A DNA stretch of 64,000 nt from Butyrivibrio hungatei NK4A153 (GTDB taxonomy: Bacteria; Bacillota; Clostridia; Lachnospirales; Lachnospiraceae): contig NZ_AUJY01000012.1 of NCBI RefSeq assembly GCF_000424465.1, positions 124,001 to 188,000 on the forward strand, in the 5' to 3' direction. The translations under genes were made by a program, and so were the position numbers. How positions within the stretch are numbered: the stretch's first letter is position 1; the number at the start of each line of letters is the position of its first letter. Positions 27,394 to 35,824 of the stretch are shown here, one piece after another. The notes beneath the pieces were generated by a model that made no database searches, was not told the origin of the DNA, and saw only the letters and a list, made by a program, of their open reading frames with translations.

Positions 27394-28611
27394 ATGAAAA
27401 AGAATCTTTCTGTATTGTTGGTCGTGGCAATGGCAGTAACTTCACTTACAGCATGTGGCTCAAAGTCTAAAGAGGCTGCAAGCGATGCGGCATCTGAGAG
27501 CTCATCTACAGAAGCAGTTGCAGCAGCTGCTGCAGCAGGCTCAAACGACATTGCATCTTTGCAGAATTTGGACAAACTTGAAGTGAAGACTCTTAATGAT
27601 ATAAATCCTATGGATTACATCACATTGGGCGAGTATAAAGGGTTTACTGTCGAGGTTGCTCCCGTATCTGTGACAGATGAGGATGTTGACGGATATATCA
27701 ATAATCTTATTGAGTCCAATCCTGCCAAGACAGAGATTACAGACAGACCTATACAGAAGGGTGATATTGCAAATATAGATTACGAAGGAAAATACGCTGA
27801 CACCGGAGTTGCTTTTGATGGCGGAACAGCGAAGGGATTCGATCTTGATATCGGATCCGGTATGTTTATCCCCGGATTCGAAGACGGACTTGTCGGTGTA
27901 AAACTTGGAGATACAGTAGATCTTGACCTTACATTCCCTGAAGAATACGGTTCAAAGGATCTTGCAGGTAAGAAGGTTGTATTTACAGTTAAAGTTAACA
28001 AGATAAGTGAAAAGTCAAAAGAGCCTACAGATGAGTGGGCAGCCGGCCTTGGAATGGAAGGTGTTACAAATCTTGAGCAGCTTAAGGAAACATCTAAGCA
28101 GCAGCTTACAGAAGAAGCAGAGGCAACACACAAAGCTGATGTTGAGTCTGCAGTTATTGAGAAAGTTATTGAAATCTCAGAGTTTAAGGATTTCCCTCAG
28201 GAACTTCTCAATTATTACCTTGTTCAGGAGAATGAGCAGCTTGAGAATTATGCTCAGATGTACACAGCATACGGACAGCCTACAACAGCAAGCGATATTG
28301 TTCGCATTATGATGCAGAATACCGCTCCTGATCAGACAGATGCCGATGCATTTTTGAAGAACATGGTAAATGAGGTAGCTCAGCAGTTTATTGCATTCGC
28401 AGCAATTGCTAAGAATGAAAATATTGCAATTTCTGATGAGGATGTTGAGAATTATCTTAAGGAAGCTTTTGATGCAGGAACTACAGGATACAGCTCACTT
28501 GATGAACTTAAGGGTGATGTTGATCCCAAGACTATTAGGGAAGGCCTTATGGCAGATAAGGTTGTAGCATTCCTTGTTGATAATGCAAATGTGGTTGAGC
28601 CTGCTAATTGA
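27394..28611 (+). CDS. Surface lipoprotein peptidyl-prolyl isomerase, trigger-factor-like
   Basis: The 405-residue protein has a lipoprotein signal (lipobox SLTAC) and an Ala/Ser-rich linker. An FKBP domain follows (KGDIANIDYEGKY, GSGMFIPGFEDGLVGVKLGD, FPEEYG), then a helical region like the C-terminal arms of trigger factor (residues about 240-390). The N-terminal ribosome-binding domain of true trigger factor is absent. This architecture suggests a foldase acting outside the membrane on secreted proteins, in the manner of PrsA. AAAGGAGAAAG precedes the ATG at 27394. The in-frame TTG at 27358 lacks a ribosome binding site. Confidence 0.85.
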   Translation: MKKNLSVLLVVAMAVTSLTACGSKSKEAASDAASESSSTEAVAAAAAAGSNDIASLQNLDKLEVKTLNDINPMDYITLGEYKGFTVEVAPVSVTDEDVDGYINNLIESNPAKTEITDRPIQKGDIANIDYEGKYADTGVAFDGGTAKGFDLDIGSGMFIPGFEDGLVGVKLGDTVDLDLTFPEEYGSKDLAGKKVVFTVKVNKISEKSKEPTDEWAAGLGMEGVTNLEQLKETSKQQLTEEAEATHKADVESAVIEKVIEISEFKDFPQELLNYYLVQENEQLENYAQMYTAYGQPTTASDIVRIMMQNTAPDQTDADAFLKNMVNEVAQQFIAFAAIAKNENIAISDEDVENYLKEAFDAGTTGYSSLDELKGDVDPKTIREGLMADKVVAFLVDNANVVEPAN

Positions 28612-28656
28612 TAAAGCGTTTTATTTGTTGGGAAATATTTTTAATTGGAGGATGTC

Positions 28657-30048
28657 ATGGAACTTACAGATATAAAAGCATTATTTACAGAACAAGAAAA
28701 ATATGTCGGACAGAAAGTGACAGTCGGAGGATGGATCAGAAGTATCCGTGATTCTAAGGCTATCGGATTTATAGTTTTGAATGACGGTACATACTTTAAA
28801 CCACTTCAGATCGTATATTCGGATGCACTTTCAAACTTTGCACAGATCAGTAAGCTCAACGTAGGTGCTGCGGTTATCGCAACAGGAACAATCGTTGCAA
28901 CACCCGGCGCAAAGCAGCCTTTCGAGATGCAGGCTCAGGAAGTTGAGATTGAGGGAACATCTACTTCAGATTATCCTCTTCAGAAGAAGAGACACACTCT
29001 TGAGTTCCTCAGAACAATTCCTCATCTTCGTGCAAGAACAAATACTTTTGAGGCAGTATTCAAGGTTCGTTCAGTTGCTGCATATGCTATTCATTCTTTC
29101 TTCCAGGAGAGAAATTTCGTATATGTTCATACTCCTCTTATTACAGGAAGTGACTGTGAAGGTGCCGGAGAGATGTTCCAGGTAACAACTCTCGATCTTA
29201 ACAACGTTCCCAAGACTGAGGACGGAGCTGTTGATTTCTCAAAGGATTTCTTCGGAAAGCCTGTTAACCTCACTGTTAGCGGACAGCTCAATGTTGAGAC
29301 TTATGCTTTTGCATTTAAGAACGTATATACATTCGGACCTACATTCCGTGCTGAGAACTCCAATACAACAAGACATGCCGCTGAGTTCTGGATGATCGAG
29401 CCTGAGATGTGTTTTGCAGATCTTAAGGATGATTGTGACACAGCAGAAGCTATGCTTAAGTACGTTATCAACTATGTTCTTGAGCATTGCCCTGAAGAGA
29501 TGGCATTCTTTAACGAGTTCATTGACAAAGGGCTTATCGACAGACTTAACAACGTTGTAGGTAACGAGTTTGGTCGTATCACTTATACAGAAGCTATCGA
29601 TATTCTTACAAAGAACAATGATAAGTTTGATTACAAGGTATCATGGGGATGCGATCTTCAGACAGAGCATGAGAGATATCTCACTGAAGAAGTATTCAAG
29701 AAGCCTGTTTTTGTAACAGATTATCCTAAGGATATCAAGGCGTTCTATATGAAGCTTAATCCCGATGGAAAGACTGTTGCAGCGGCAGATTGTCTTGTTC
29801 CCGGAATCGGAGAGATTATTGGCGGAAGCCAGAGAGAAGACGACCTTGAGATTCTCGAGAAGCGTATGGATGAGCTTGGAATGAAGAAGGATGATTACCA
29901 GTTCTATCTTGACCTTAGAAAGTACGGAAGTGTAAGACACGCCGGATTTGGTCTCGGATTTGAGCGTTGCGTAATGTACCTCACAGGAATGGGAAATATC
30001 AGAGACGTTGAGTCATTCCCGAGAACAGTCGGAAATTGCGATCTTTGA
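28657..30048 (+). CDS. asnS: Asparaginyl-tRNA synthetase
   Basis: This class IIb synthetase has an N-terminal OB-fold anticodon domain ([24 protein letters not shown]). The catalytic core has motif 2 ([27 protein letters not shown]) and motif 3 ([16 protein letters not shown]). The AsnRS-type residues in motif 2 ([13 protein letters not shown]) distinguish it from AspRS. The length of 463 residues is normal. The ATG at 28657 follows TTGGAGG by 5 nt. The 45-nt gap to the previous gene is too short for a T-box leader. Confidence 0.95.
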   Translation: MELTDIKALFTEQEKYVGQKVTVGGWIRSIRDSKAIGFIVLNDGTYFKPLQIVYSDALSNFAQISKLNVGAAVIATGTIVATPGAKQPFEMQAQEVEIEGTSTSDYPLQKKRHTLEFLRTIPHLRARTNTFEAVFKVRSVAAYAIHSFFQERNFVYVHTPLITGSDCEGAGEMFQVTTLDLNNVPKTEDGAVDFSKDFFGKPVNLTVSGQLNVETYAFAFKNVYTFGPTFRAENSNTTRHAAEFWMIEPEMCFADLKDDCDTAEAMLKYVINYVLEHCPEEMAFFNEFIDKGLIDRLNNVVGNEFGRITYTEAIDILTKNNDKFDYKVSWGCDLQTEHERYLTEEVFKKPVFVTDYPKDIKAFYMKLNPDGKTVAAADCLVPGIGEIIGGSQREDDLEILEKRMDELGMKKDDYQFYLDLRKYGSVRHAGFGLGFERCVMYLTGMGNIRDVESFPRTVGNCDL

Positions 30049-30080
30049 TGTGAAGAAACAAGGAATTTCTTGATATCACG

Positions 30081-30089
30081 TGTTATAAT
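30081..30089 (+). promoter_or_regulatory. Extended -10 promoter for the NlpC/P60 gene
   Basis: TGTTATAAT matches the extended -10 pattern TGnTATAAT, 41 nt before the start codon. The -35 region is weak. Confidence 0.5.
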
Positions 30090-30129
30090 TATATAGAGAT
30101 ACTGAATAATGAGGGACAAGGAGGATGAA

Positions 30130-31455
30130 ATGAAAAAAGGTAAATTTTTTTCTGCTATAGCTCTTTCCTTAGTCCTTAGTATGCTGGTGGTGGACCCTGT
30201 CTGGGCTACCACCAGTACTGATTTACAGCAAAAACAGAACAAGCTGGAACAGGAAGAACAGACATTAAAGAATCAGAAAAAAGAGCTTGAGAAGAAAAAG
30301 AACGAGAGTCAGAAAAATCTCAATAACGCAAACGGCAAGGTAAATTCGATTGCTGCAGATCAGGGAAAGACAAAAGCAGCCATGGATGAAACTTCAAGTG
30401 CAATTGTTTCCATGATGGCTGATATAGATCTTATAAAAGAAGAAATTGAGCGAACCGAAGAGCAGATAAAAATTAAAACAGCTGAGTACGAGGAAGCAAA
30501 GAAAAAAGAAGACACTTTGTATGAAGCAATGGTGCAGAGAATAAAGTATTTGTATGAGCAGGGAGAATCATCTTATATACAGATTCTTTTGACCGCTGCA
30601 GATTATTCGGATGCACTTAATAAAGCTCAGTACATTGAGCAGATTTATGAATATGACAGAGAAAAGCTTAAGGAATATGTTGAGGTGAAGACGGCTGCTG
30701 ATAAAGCAAAGACACAGCTCGAAGAGGAGAAGGGACAGCTTGAAACTTCTAAATTTGAGATGGAAGAAGAACAGCAGCAGATGGAAGAAGTCCTTAAGGA
30801 GTACAAGGCTAAATACTCGGATTACGAGGTAAAGCTTGCTAAAGCCAAACAGGATGCTGCGTTATATACGGCACAGATCAAGAGCCAGCAGGCTGATATG
30901 GCGGCTCTTCAGAAACAGATTGCATCCAAGCAGAATGAGGTCAATGAGACCAAGAAAGCAGCGCAGGCTGCCCGTGAGGCGGAAGAAGCTGAGAGGAAGC
31001 GTAAGAGTGAAGAAGCTCAGAGAGCAAGCGCAGATAACGGAGGTGGCTCGGGAGATTCTACATCTTCAGGCGGTTCCAAGAACTCATCTCCTCCACCGGC
31101 ACCTTCGGGAGGCGGTTCAGGCTCTAATATTGCGAGCTATGCTTGCCAGTTCGTCGGTAATCCATATGTGTCCGGCGGAACAAGTCTTACAAACGGCGCA
31201 GATTGTTCAGGATTTGTATATTCTGTTTACAAGGCGTTTGGAATATCGGTGCCCAGAACATCATGGGAGCAGGGAAATTACGGAACGGAAGTTTCATATT
31301 CCGATGCACAACCGGGAGATGTTATCTACTACGGTGGGCATGTCGGAATATATATAGGCGGAGGACAGATTGTTCACGCAAGTACGCAGAAGACGGGAAT
31401 TAAGTATAGTTCAGCGATGTACAGACCGATTATCTGTGTCAGAAGATTTGTGTGA
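30130..31455 (+). CDS. Secreted coiled-coil NlpC/P60 peptidoglycan hydrolase (PcsB/CwlO-like)
   Basis: The 441-residue protein has a Sec signal ending near PVWATT and a long coiled coil (about residues 30-290, rich in Glu, Lys and Gln). A Ser/Gly/Pro linker follows, then a C-terminal NlpC/P60 domain. The catalytic Cys is in NGADCSGFVYSVYKAFG, the His in GGHVGIYIGGG and the third polar residue His in QIVHAS. The layout matches PcsB/CwlO-type cell-separation endopeptidases, usually controlled by FtsEX. AAGGAGG (30118-30124) supports the ATG at 30130; the ATG at 30109 lacks a site. Confidence 0.9.
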   Translation: MKKGKFFSAIALSLVLSMLVVDPVWATTSTDLQQKQNKLEQEEQTLKNQKKELEKKKNESQKNLNNANGKVNSIAADQGKTKAAMDETSSAIVSMMADIDLIKEEIERTEEQIKIKTAEYEEAKKKEDTLYEAMVQRIKYLYEQGESSYIQILLTAADYSDALNKAQYIEQIYEYDREKLKEYVEVKTAADKAKTQLEEEKGQLETSKFEMEEEQQQMEEVLKEYKAKYSDYEVKLAKAKQDAALYTAQIKSQQADMAALQKQIASKQNEVNETKKAAQAAREAEEAERKRKSEEAQRASADNGGGSGDSTSSGGSKNSSPPPAPSGGGSGSNIASYACQFVGNPYVSGGTSLTNGADCSGFVYSVYKAFGISVPRTSWEQGNYGTEVSYSDAQPGDVIYYGGHVGIYIGGGQIVHASTQKTGIKYSSAMYRPIICVRRFV

Positions 31456-31463
31456 TGTGCCAA

Positions 31464-31492
31464 TTGTTAGCCTTTATACCATAGTGTATAAT
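31464..31492 (+). promoter_or_regulatory. Sigma-A promoter for guaA
   Basis: TTGTTA (31464-31469), a 17-nt spacer and a perfect TATAAT (31487-31492) lie 42 nt before the guaA start. Confidence 0.7.
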
Positions 31493-31533
31493 CGAGCATA
31501 ATTATTGTTGTAAAATTTTTTTCGGGAGGAACC

Positions 31534-33084
31534 ATGACTGCAGAAGAGAAAGTAATAGTTCTTGATTTCGGCGGACAGTACAATCAGCTTGTAGCTCGTC
31601 GTGTCAGGGAATGTAATGTCTATTGTGAGATTTATTCATATCGCACTCCGATAGAGCAGATAAAGGCGATGGAGCCTAAGGGAATTATTTTGACGGGAGG
31701 TCCCAACTCATGTTATGAGGATGGAGCGCCTACATATACCAAGGAATTGTTCGAGCTTGGCATTCCTGTTTTGGGACTTTGCTACGGAGCACAGCTCATG
31801 ATGCATGTGCTTGGCGGTAAGGTTGAGAAAGCGCCTGTAAGAGAGTACGGTAAGACACAGACATTTATTGACGGATCTAAGGATAAGTTGTTTGCAGGTG
31901 TTGAGGATGACACTATCGTATGGATGAGTCACTTCGACTATATCAGCAAAGTTGCACCGGGATTTGATATCATTGCTCACACAGCGGATTGTCCCGTAGC
32001 TGCAGCGGCTTGTGAAGATAAGAAACTGTACGCTATTCAGTTCCATCCCGAAGTATTACATACAGTTAAAGGCAAAGAGATTCTCCATAACTTCGTAAGA
32101 AATATCTGCGAGACTGCAGGTACATGGAGAATGGATTCTTTCGTAGAGAATACAATTAAAGATATCAAGGCTAAGGTTGGAGACGGCAAGGTGCTTCTTG
32201 CTCTTTCAGGTGGTGTTGATTCATCTGTTCTTGCAGCACTCCTTGCTAAAGCAATCGGTAAGCAGCTTACATGCGTATTCGTAGATCACGGTCTTCTTCG
32301 TAAGAATGAAGGTGATGAGGTTGAAGGCGTATTCGGTGAAAAAGGAAACTTCGACATCAACTTTATCCGTGTGAATGCTGCGGACAGATATTACGCAAAG
32401 CTTGCAGGTGTAGAAGAGCCTGAGCGCAAGCGTAAGATCATTGGTGAAGAATTTATCCGTGTGTTCGAGGAAGAGGCCAAGAAGATCGGCGCAGTTGACT
32501 TCCTTGCACAGGGGACAATATATCCTGACGTTGTAGAATCCGGACTTGGCGGTGAGTCAGCCGTTATCAAGTCACATCACAATGTAGGAGGACTTCCTGA
32601 TTTCGTTGATTTTAAGGAAATCATTGAGCCCCTTAAGACATTGTTTAAGGACGAGGTTCGTAAGGCGGGACTTGAGCTCGGACTTCCCGAGTATCTTGTT
32701 TTCCGTCAGCCCTTCCCCGGTCCCGGACTTGGTATCCGTATCATCGGCGAAGTTACGGCCGATAAGGTTCGTATCGTTCAGGATGCTGACTACATCTACA
32801 GAGAAGAGATCGCGGCAGCCGGCTTATCAAAGCTTCCCGATCAGTACTTCGCAGCTCTTTCAAACATGCGCTCTGTAGGCGTTATGGGCGATGAGAGAAC
32901 TTACGATTACGCAATTGTTCTCCGCGCAGTTGAGACGGTAGACTTCATGACAGCCGAGGCTTCCGAGATTCCTTTCGAAGTTCTCCAGAAAGTCATGAGC
33001 AGAATCATCAATGAGGTTAAGGGCGTTAACCGCGTAATGTATGACCTTACTTCTAAGCCGCCGGGAACAGTGGAATTAGAGTGA
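31534..33084 (+). CDS. guaA: GMP synthase (glutamine-hydrolysing)
   Basis: GuaA converts XMP to GMP using glutamine. The N-terminal class I amidotransferase domain has the nucleophile in GLCYGAQLM and the His-Glu pair in IQFHPEVLH. The ATP pyrophosphatase domain has the P-loop [16 protein letters not shown]. The C-terminal dimerisation domain carries [16 protein letters not shown] and ends in [10 protein letters not shown]. The 516-residue length is standard. TCGGGAGGAACC precedes the ATG. The 42-nt space downstream of the promoter is too short for a purine riboswitch. Confidence 0.96.
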   Translation: MTAEEKVIVLDFGGQYNQLVARRVRECNVYCEIYSYRTPIEQIKAMEPKGIILTGGPNSCYEDGAPTYTKELFELGIPVLGLCYGAQLMMHVLGGKVEKAPVREYGKTQTFIDGSKDKLFAGVEDDTIVWMSHFDYISKVAPGFDIIAHTADCPVAAAACEDKKLYAIQFHPEVLHTVKGKEILHNFVRNICETAGTWRMDSFVENTIKDIKAKVGDGKVLLALSGGVDSSVLAALLAKAIGKQLTCVFVDHGLLRKNEGDEVEGVFGEKGNFDINFIRVNAADRYYAKLAGVEEPERKRKIIGEEFIRVFEEEAKKIGAVDFLAQGTIYPDVVESGLGGESAVIKSHHNVGGLPDFVDFKEIIEPLKTLFKDEVRKAGLELGLPEYLVFRQPFPGPGLGIRIIGEVTADKVRIVQDADYIYREEIAAAGLSKLPDQYFAALSNMRSVGVMGDERTYDYAIVLRAVETVDFMTAEASEIPFEVLQKVMSRIINEVKGVNRVMYDLTSKPPGTVELE

Positions 33085-33101
33085 TAACGAGCCGGGCACG
33101 A

Positions 33102-33343
33102 GACAATTTTAAATGAAAAACACGTAGTGTTTTAGCATAAGATAGGAGGTAGGACAAATGCTTGCATTTATGTCCTGCCTCCTATTTTATGCGTGAAATC
33201 CCGAAGGGATTTTCATATAAATTGTCGAAGCATCCGGCGACAACTCCTATAATAGAAAACGCTGTATTTCAAGCGATTTCTATTATAGGAGTAAAGGAGC
33301 AAAGCCCGCAACCTCTAGTATTTATAGGGGATGCGGGCTCTTT
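33102..33343. other. Cluster of nested hairpins downstream of guaA
   Basis: This non-coding stretch is packed with inverted repeats. An outer stem pairs 33102-33119 with 33210-33226 (17 bp, one mismatch, one bulge). Inside lie AAAACAC/GTGTTTT (33117-33133), a long near-perfect hairpin (33135-33160 with 33165-33192) and AAATCCC/GGGATTT (33196-33212). Beyond it lie a 16-bp perfect stem (33243-33258 with 33277-33292) and a terminator-like AGCCCGCA/TGCGGGCT hairpin (33303-33339). Some stems compete, so only part can form at once. The first part may terminate guaA; the rest suggests a structured RNA or remnant of a palindromic mobile repeat. Confidence 0.7.
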
Positions 33344-33519
33344 GGCGCGAGGCTGAAAACTTGTAGTTGCTTTTTTGTATGTGTTGGAGTATATTCTTAT
33401 TCAGTTTCAGGATTTCTATAATTTTTTCTTTGAGTGGTTATATTTGTCTTACCACAAAAATCCTTGATATGTGATGTGTTGTGATTTTAGTGTTGCGTGC
33501 TGAGAAGCCGAGATTGAGG

Positions 33520-33870
33520 GTGCTGTTGGAAAAAGCACATAAGCTTTATATATGGCGGCGGAAAAGCTATTTTTTAATATTCCGCTGTCGGAAATTAAGT
33601 AAATAAAACATCTATGACAGCGGAAAAAGTAGGTTTTTATAATCTCGCTGTTAGAAAATGCGAATGATGCTTATATACGGCGGCGAAAAAGCAATTTTTT
33701 AAAATTTCGATGTTGGAAACTAGGTAGATAAACAATTTATGACAGCGGATAAGCCAGCTTTCATAATCTCGCTGTTATAAAAAGTAAATGATGATTATCT
33801 ATTGCAACGAAAATGCCATTTTTCACAATTCCGCTGTCCGAGCATGAAAGGCATGATTGACAAGTGGCAG
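33520..33870. repeat. Tandem array of about 62-bp hairpin-forming repeats
   Basis: Units start at 33554, 33616, 33679, 33741 and 33803, each 62-63 bp. A partial unit precedes them (from about 33520) and another follows (33865). Each unit opens with a GRCRGCGGAAA-like block, has a T-rich middle, then a TTCCGCTGTYGGAAA-like block, then an AT-rich 25-bp spacer. Units 1 and 3 resemble each other, as do 2 and 4, giving a 125-bp higher-order period. In units 1-4 the two blocks can pair, and several substitutions are wobble-compatible. The spacers are also repeated, so this is not a CRISPR array. The stretch 33344-33519 shows nothing else recognisable. Confidence 0.8.
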
Positions 33871-33970
33871 AAAAAAAGAACAACTTAGCTGCATAGTACA
33901 AGCTTTTATAATTTTATTTGCAATTTAGGCTTTTATAATTCAAGTCTTTTTATATTTTTAAGGAGGAATC

Positions 33971-34807
33971 ATTACGAAGAAGCAACGAAATTTATTAACG
34001 ACTAAATATACCAATCTATATTCTGAAGCAAAGCGGAGGTACAACGAGCTGCTTTTGATCAAGAATTCAAAAGAGGAAGCATTAGAAAAAGCGCCGCCGG
34101 GGAAAATACATGTGAGCAGAACTGCGCATGGAGTCCAGTTTTATTTGCGAAGAGAAAGTTCGGAAAAATCCGGAAAATATATTCATAAATCTGAAATTTC
34201 TATGATTAAACAATATCTTCAAAAAGCTTATGACGAAAAGATTAATAAGCTTGTCACGGTAGAGGTTCAATGCCTGAAAAAACTCATCGACAAATCGGAA
34301 AATACAATAGATAAGATTCAAAAAGCATATTCATCGTTTCCTACTGAAGCGAAAGAATTAATAACACCTATTGATGTCTCGGACGAGGACTATGTGCAAC
34401 TCTGGTTAAAAGAGCCATATCAAAGAAAACCTATTCCGGAATATCTTCCTTTTTTTGAAACTAAACGAAAAGAAAGGGTTCGATCAAAGTCAGAACTCAA
34501 TATAGCCAATGCACTTGCGGACAAGGGGATTCCATATAAATATGAATGTCCATTAAAACTAAGTGGCGGGGGAATAATTCATCCTGACTTCACTGTTTTG
34601 GATGTCAAAAGAAGAAAAGTATTATATTGGGAACATCGTGGCATGTTAGACGATAAAGAATATGCGAAGAATTCAGTACAAAGGTTAAAATCTTTGATGA
34701 AGGAAGATATTTTTATAGGAGTAAATTTGATAATTACAGAGGAAACATCAATCAGTCCCTTAGGAACTAATGAGATTGATGCTATAATAAAAAAGTTCTT
34801 TCTCTAA
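33971..34807 (+). CDS. Divergent PD-(D/E)XK nuclease-like protein, non-canonical start
   Basis: The protein (about 278 residues) has a Lys-rich helical N-terminus and a conserved GKIHVSRTAHGVQFYLR block. The C-terminal domain reads VRSKSELNIANALADKGIPYKYECPL, HPDFTVLD and LYWEHRG, an E...PD...ExH layout typical of restriction-endonuclease-like folds with the usual Lys replaced by His. An in-frame TAA (33959-33961) overlaps the Shine-Dalgarno AAGGAGG (33960-33966), so translation must start after it. The codons at suitable spacing are ATT (33971) and ACG (33974); the first conventional start is TTG 34055. The upstream residues look genuinely coding. Function is unknown; the family occurs widely in Firmicutes. 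Confidence 0.65.
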   Translation: MTKKQRNLLTTKYTNLYSEAKRRYNELLLIKNSKEEALEKAPPGKIHVSRTAHGVQFYLRRESSEKSGKYIHKSEISMIKQYLQKAYDEKINKLVTVEVQCLKKLIDKSENTIDKIQKAYSSFPTEAKELITPIDVSDEDYVQLWLKEPYQRKPIPEYLPFFETKRKERVRSKSELNIANALADKGIPYKYECPLKLSGGGIIHPDFTVLDVKRRKVLYWEHRGMLDDKEYAKNSVQRLKSLMKEDIFIGVNLIITEETSISPLGTNEIDAIIKKFFL

Positions 34808-34861
34808 GTATTCGTTAGAATATGCATAAAAATATGGAATAAGCTTGATTAAGGAGCAACG

Positions 34862-35824
34862 ATGGACTTTCAGACGGCATTGAAACAAGAAAAACTTGAT
34901 GATATCCGCAAATGCCCAAAGGCGGATCTACACAACCACTTTGTACTTGGCGGAAGCAGGCGATTTTTGAAAGAACAGACAGGAAAAGATATACAACCAA
35001 TCAAAGAGCCACTTAATTCCATGGATGAAATGCATGCTTGGAATGCGCAGAATATAGGAGAATTCTTTAATTCACCTGAAGGGCGTAGAATGTTGATACG
35101 GGCTACATTTGTGCAGGCAAAGGAGGACGGTGTCAGCGTACTTGAAATAGGAGAAGATGTCTGGGGGCTGGGTGAGTTTTTTCATGAGAATATAGATGAA
35201 CTTGTTGAAGCGTTTGAATTATCACATAAAGAAATCGCACCGGAAATTGAGCTTAGGCTTCAGATTGGGTTATCCAGGCATTGTGATGTAGCGTATTTGG
35301 AAGATTGCCTTTCTCATTTCTGGGGATGTAAAGCGTTTTATTCAATTGATCTGTATGGAGATGAGTTGGCACAGCCAATAGAGAATTTCAAACCAATCTA
35401 TCGACGCGCAAAAGCAGAAGGGCTTAGACTTAAGGCGCACGTAGGCGAGTGGGGAACAGCTGAAGATGTGCGTAGAGCGGTTGAGTGCCTTGAACTTGAT
35501 GAGATACAGCATGGAATTGCGGCGGTGGAAGATCCTTCTGTGATCCGCTTTATAGTGGATAATAACATCAGACTGAACATTACGCCTACAAGTAATTATC
35601 TTCTTGGAAGAGTTAAAGACTTTAAAACTCATCCAATTGCGGAACTTTATCGTAGCGGTGTTGATGTGACAATTAATTCCGATGATGTGTTGATCTTTGA
35701 TTCAGATGTATCTAAGGAGTATCTGAGACTTTATCAGAGCGGTTGCCTGAATGCAGAGGAATTGGACAACATTAGAAAGAACGGATTGAAAAAAGTTATA
35801 AATCAATTGCGGGGGAGTTTATGA
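34862..35824 (+). CDS. Adenosine deaminase-like metal-dependent hydrolase
   Basis: The 320-residue protein follows the adenosine/AMP deaminase pattern. It has KADLHNHFVLGGS (metal histidines), KAHVGEWG (metal His and catalytic Glu), EIQHGIAAVEDPSVI (His) and VTINSDDVLIF (Asp pair). All catalytic positions are kept, so it is probably an active deaminase on adenosine or a related purine. Phylogenetically such divergent members may act on other amino-purines. GATTAAGGAGC precedes the ATG. Its last codon overlaps the methyltransferase start (ATGA), so the two are coupled. The N-terminus is 10-20 residues longer than usual. Confidence 0.82.
   Translation: MDFQTALKQEKLDDIRKCPKADLHNHFVLGGSRRFLKEQTGKDIQPIKEPLNSMDEMHAWNAQNIGEFFNSPEGRRMLIRATFVQAKEDGVSVLEIGEDVWGLGEFFHENIDELVEAFELSHKEIAPEIELRLQIGLSRHCDVAYLEDCLSHFWGCKAFYSIDLYGDELAQPIENFKPIYRRAKAEGLRLKAHVGEWGTAEDVRRAVECLELDEIQHGIAAVEDPSVIRFIVDNNIRLNITPTSNYLLGRVKDFKTHPIAELYRSGVDVTINSDDVLIFDSDVSKEYLRLYQSGCLNAEELDNIRKNGLKKVINQLRGSL

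Noticed and set aside
28612..28656. T-box leader before asnS
   Set aside because: The gap is only 45 nt, with no space for specifier and antiterminator stems. metG likewise has only a 23-nt gap.
31456..31533. Purine riboswitch before guaA
   Set aside because: Only about 42 nt lie between the promoter and the start codon, too short for the aptamer.
33162..33356. Small open frame of 64 codons over the hairpin cluster
   Set aside because: It runs across inverted repeats, has no convincing ribosome binding site, and its composition follows the hairpins.
33520..33870. CRISPR array
   Set aside because: The units diverge from each other and the spacers are repeated along with the repeats. No cas genes are nearby.
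34862..35824. RADAR-type anti-phage adenosine deaminase
   Set aside because: RdrB-type deaminases are far longer and come with an ATPase partner. Here the gene is 320 codons with no such ATPase.
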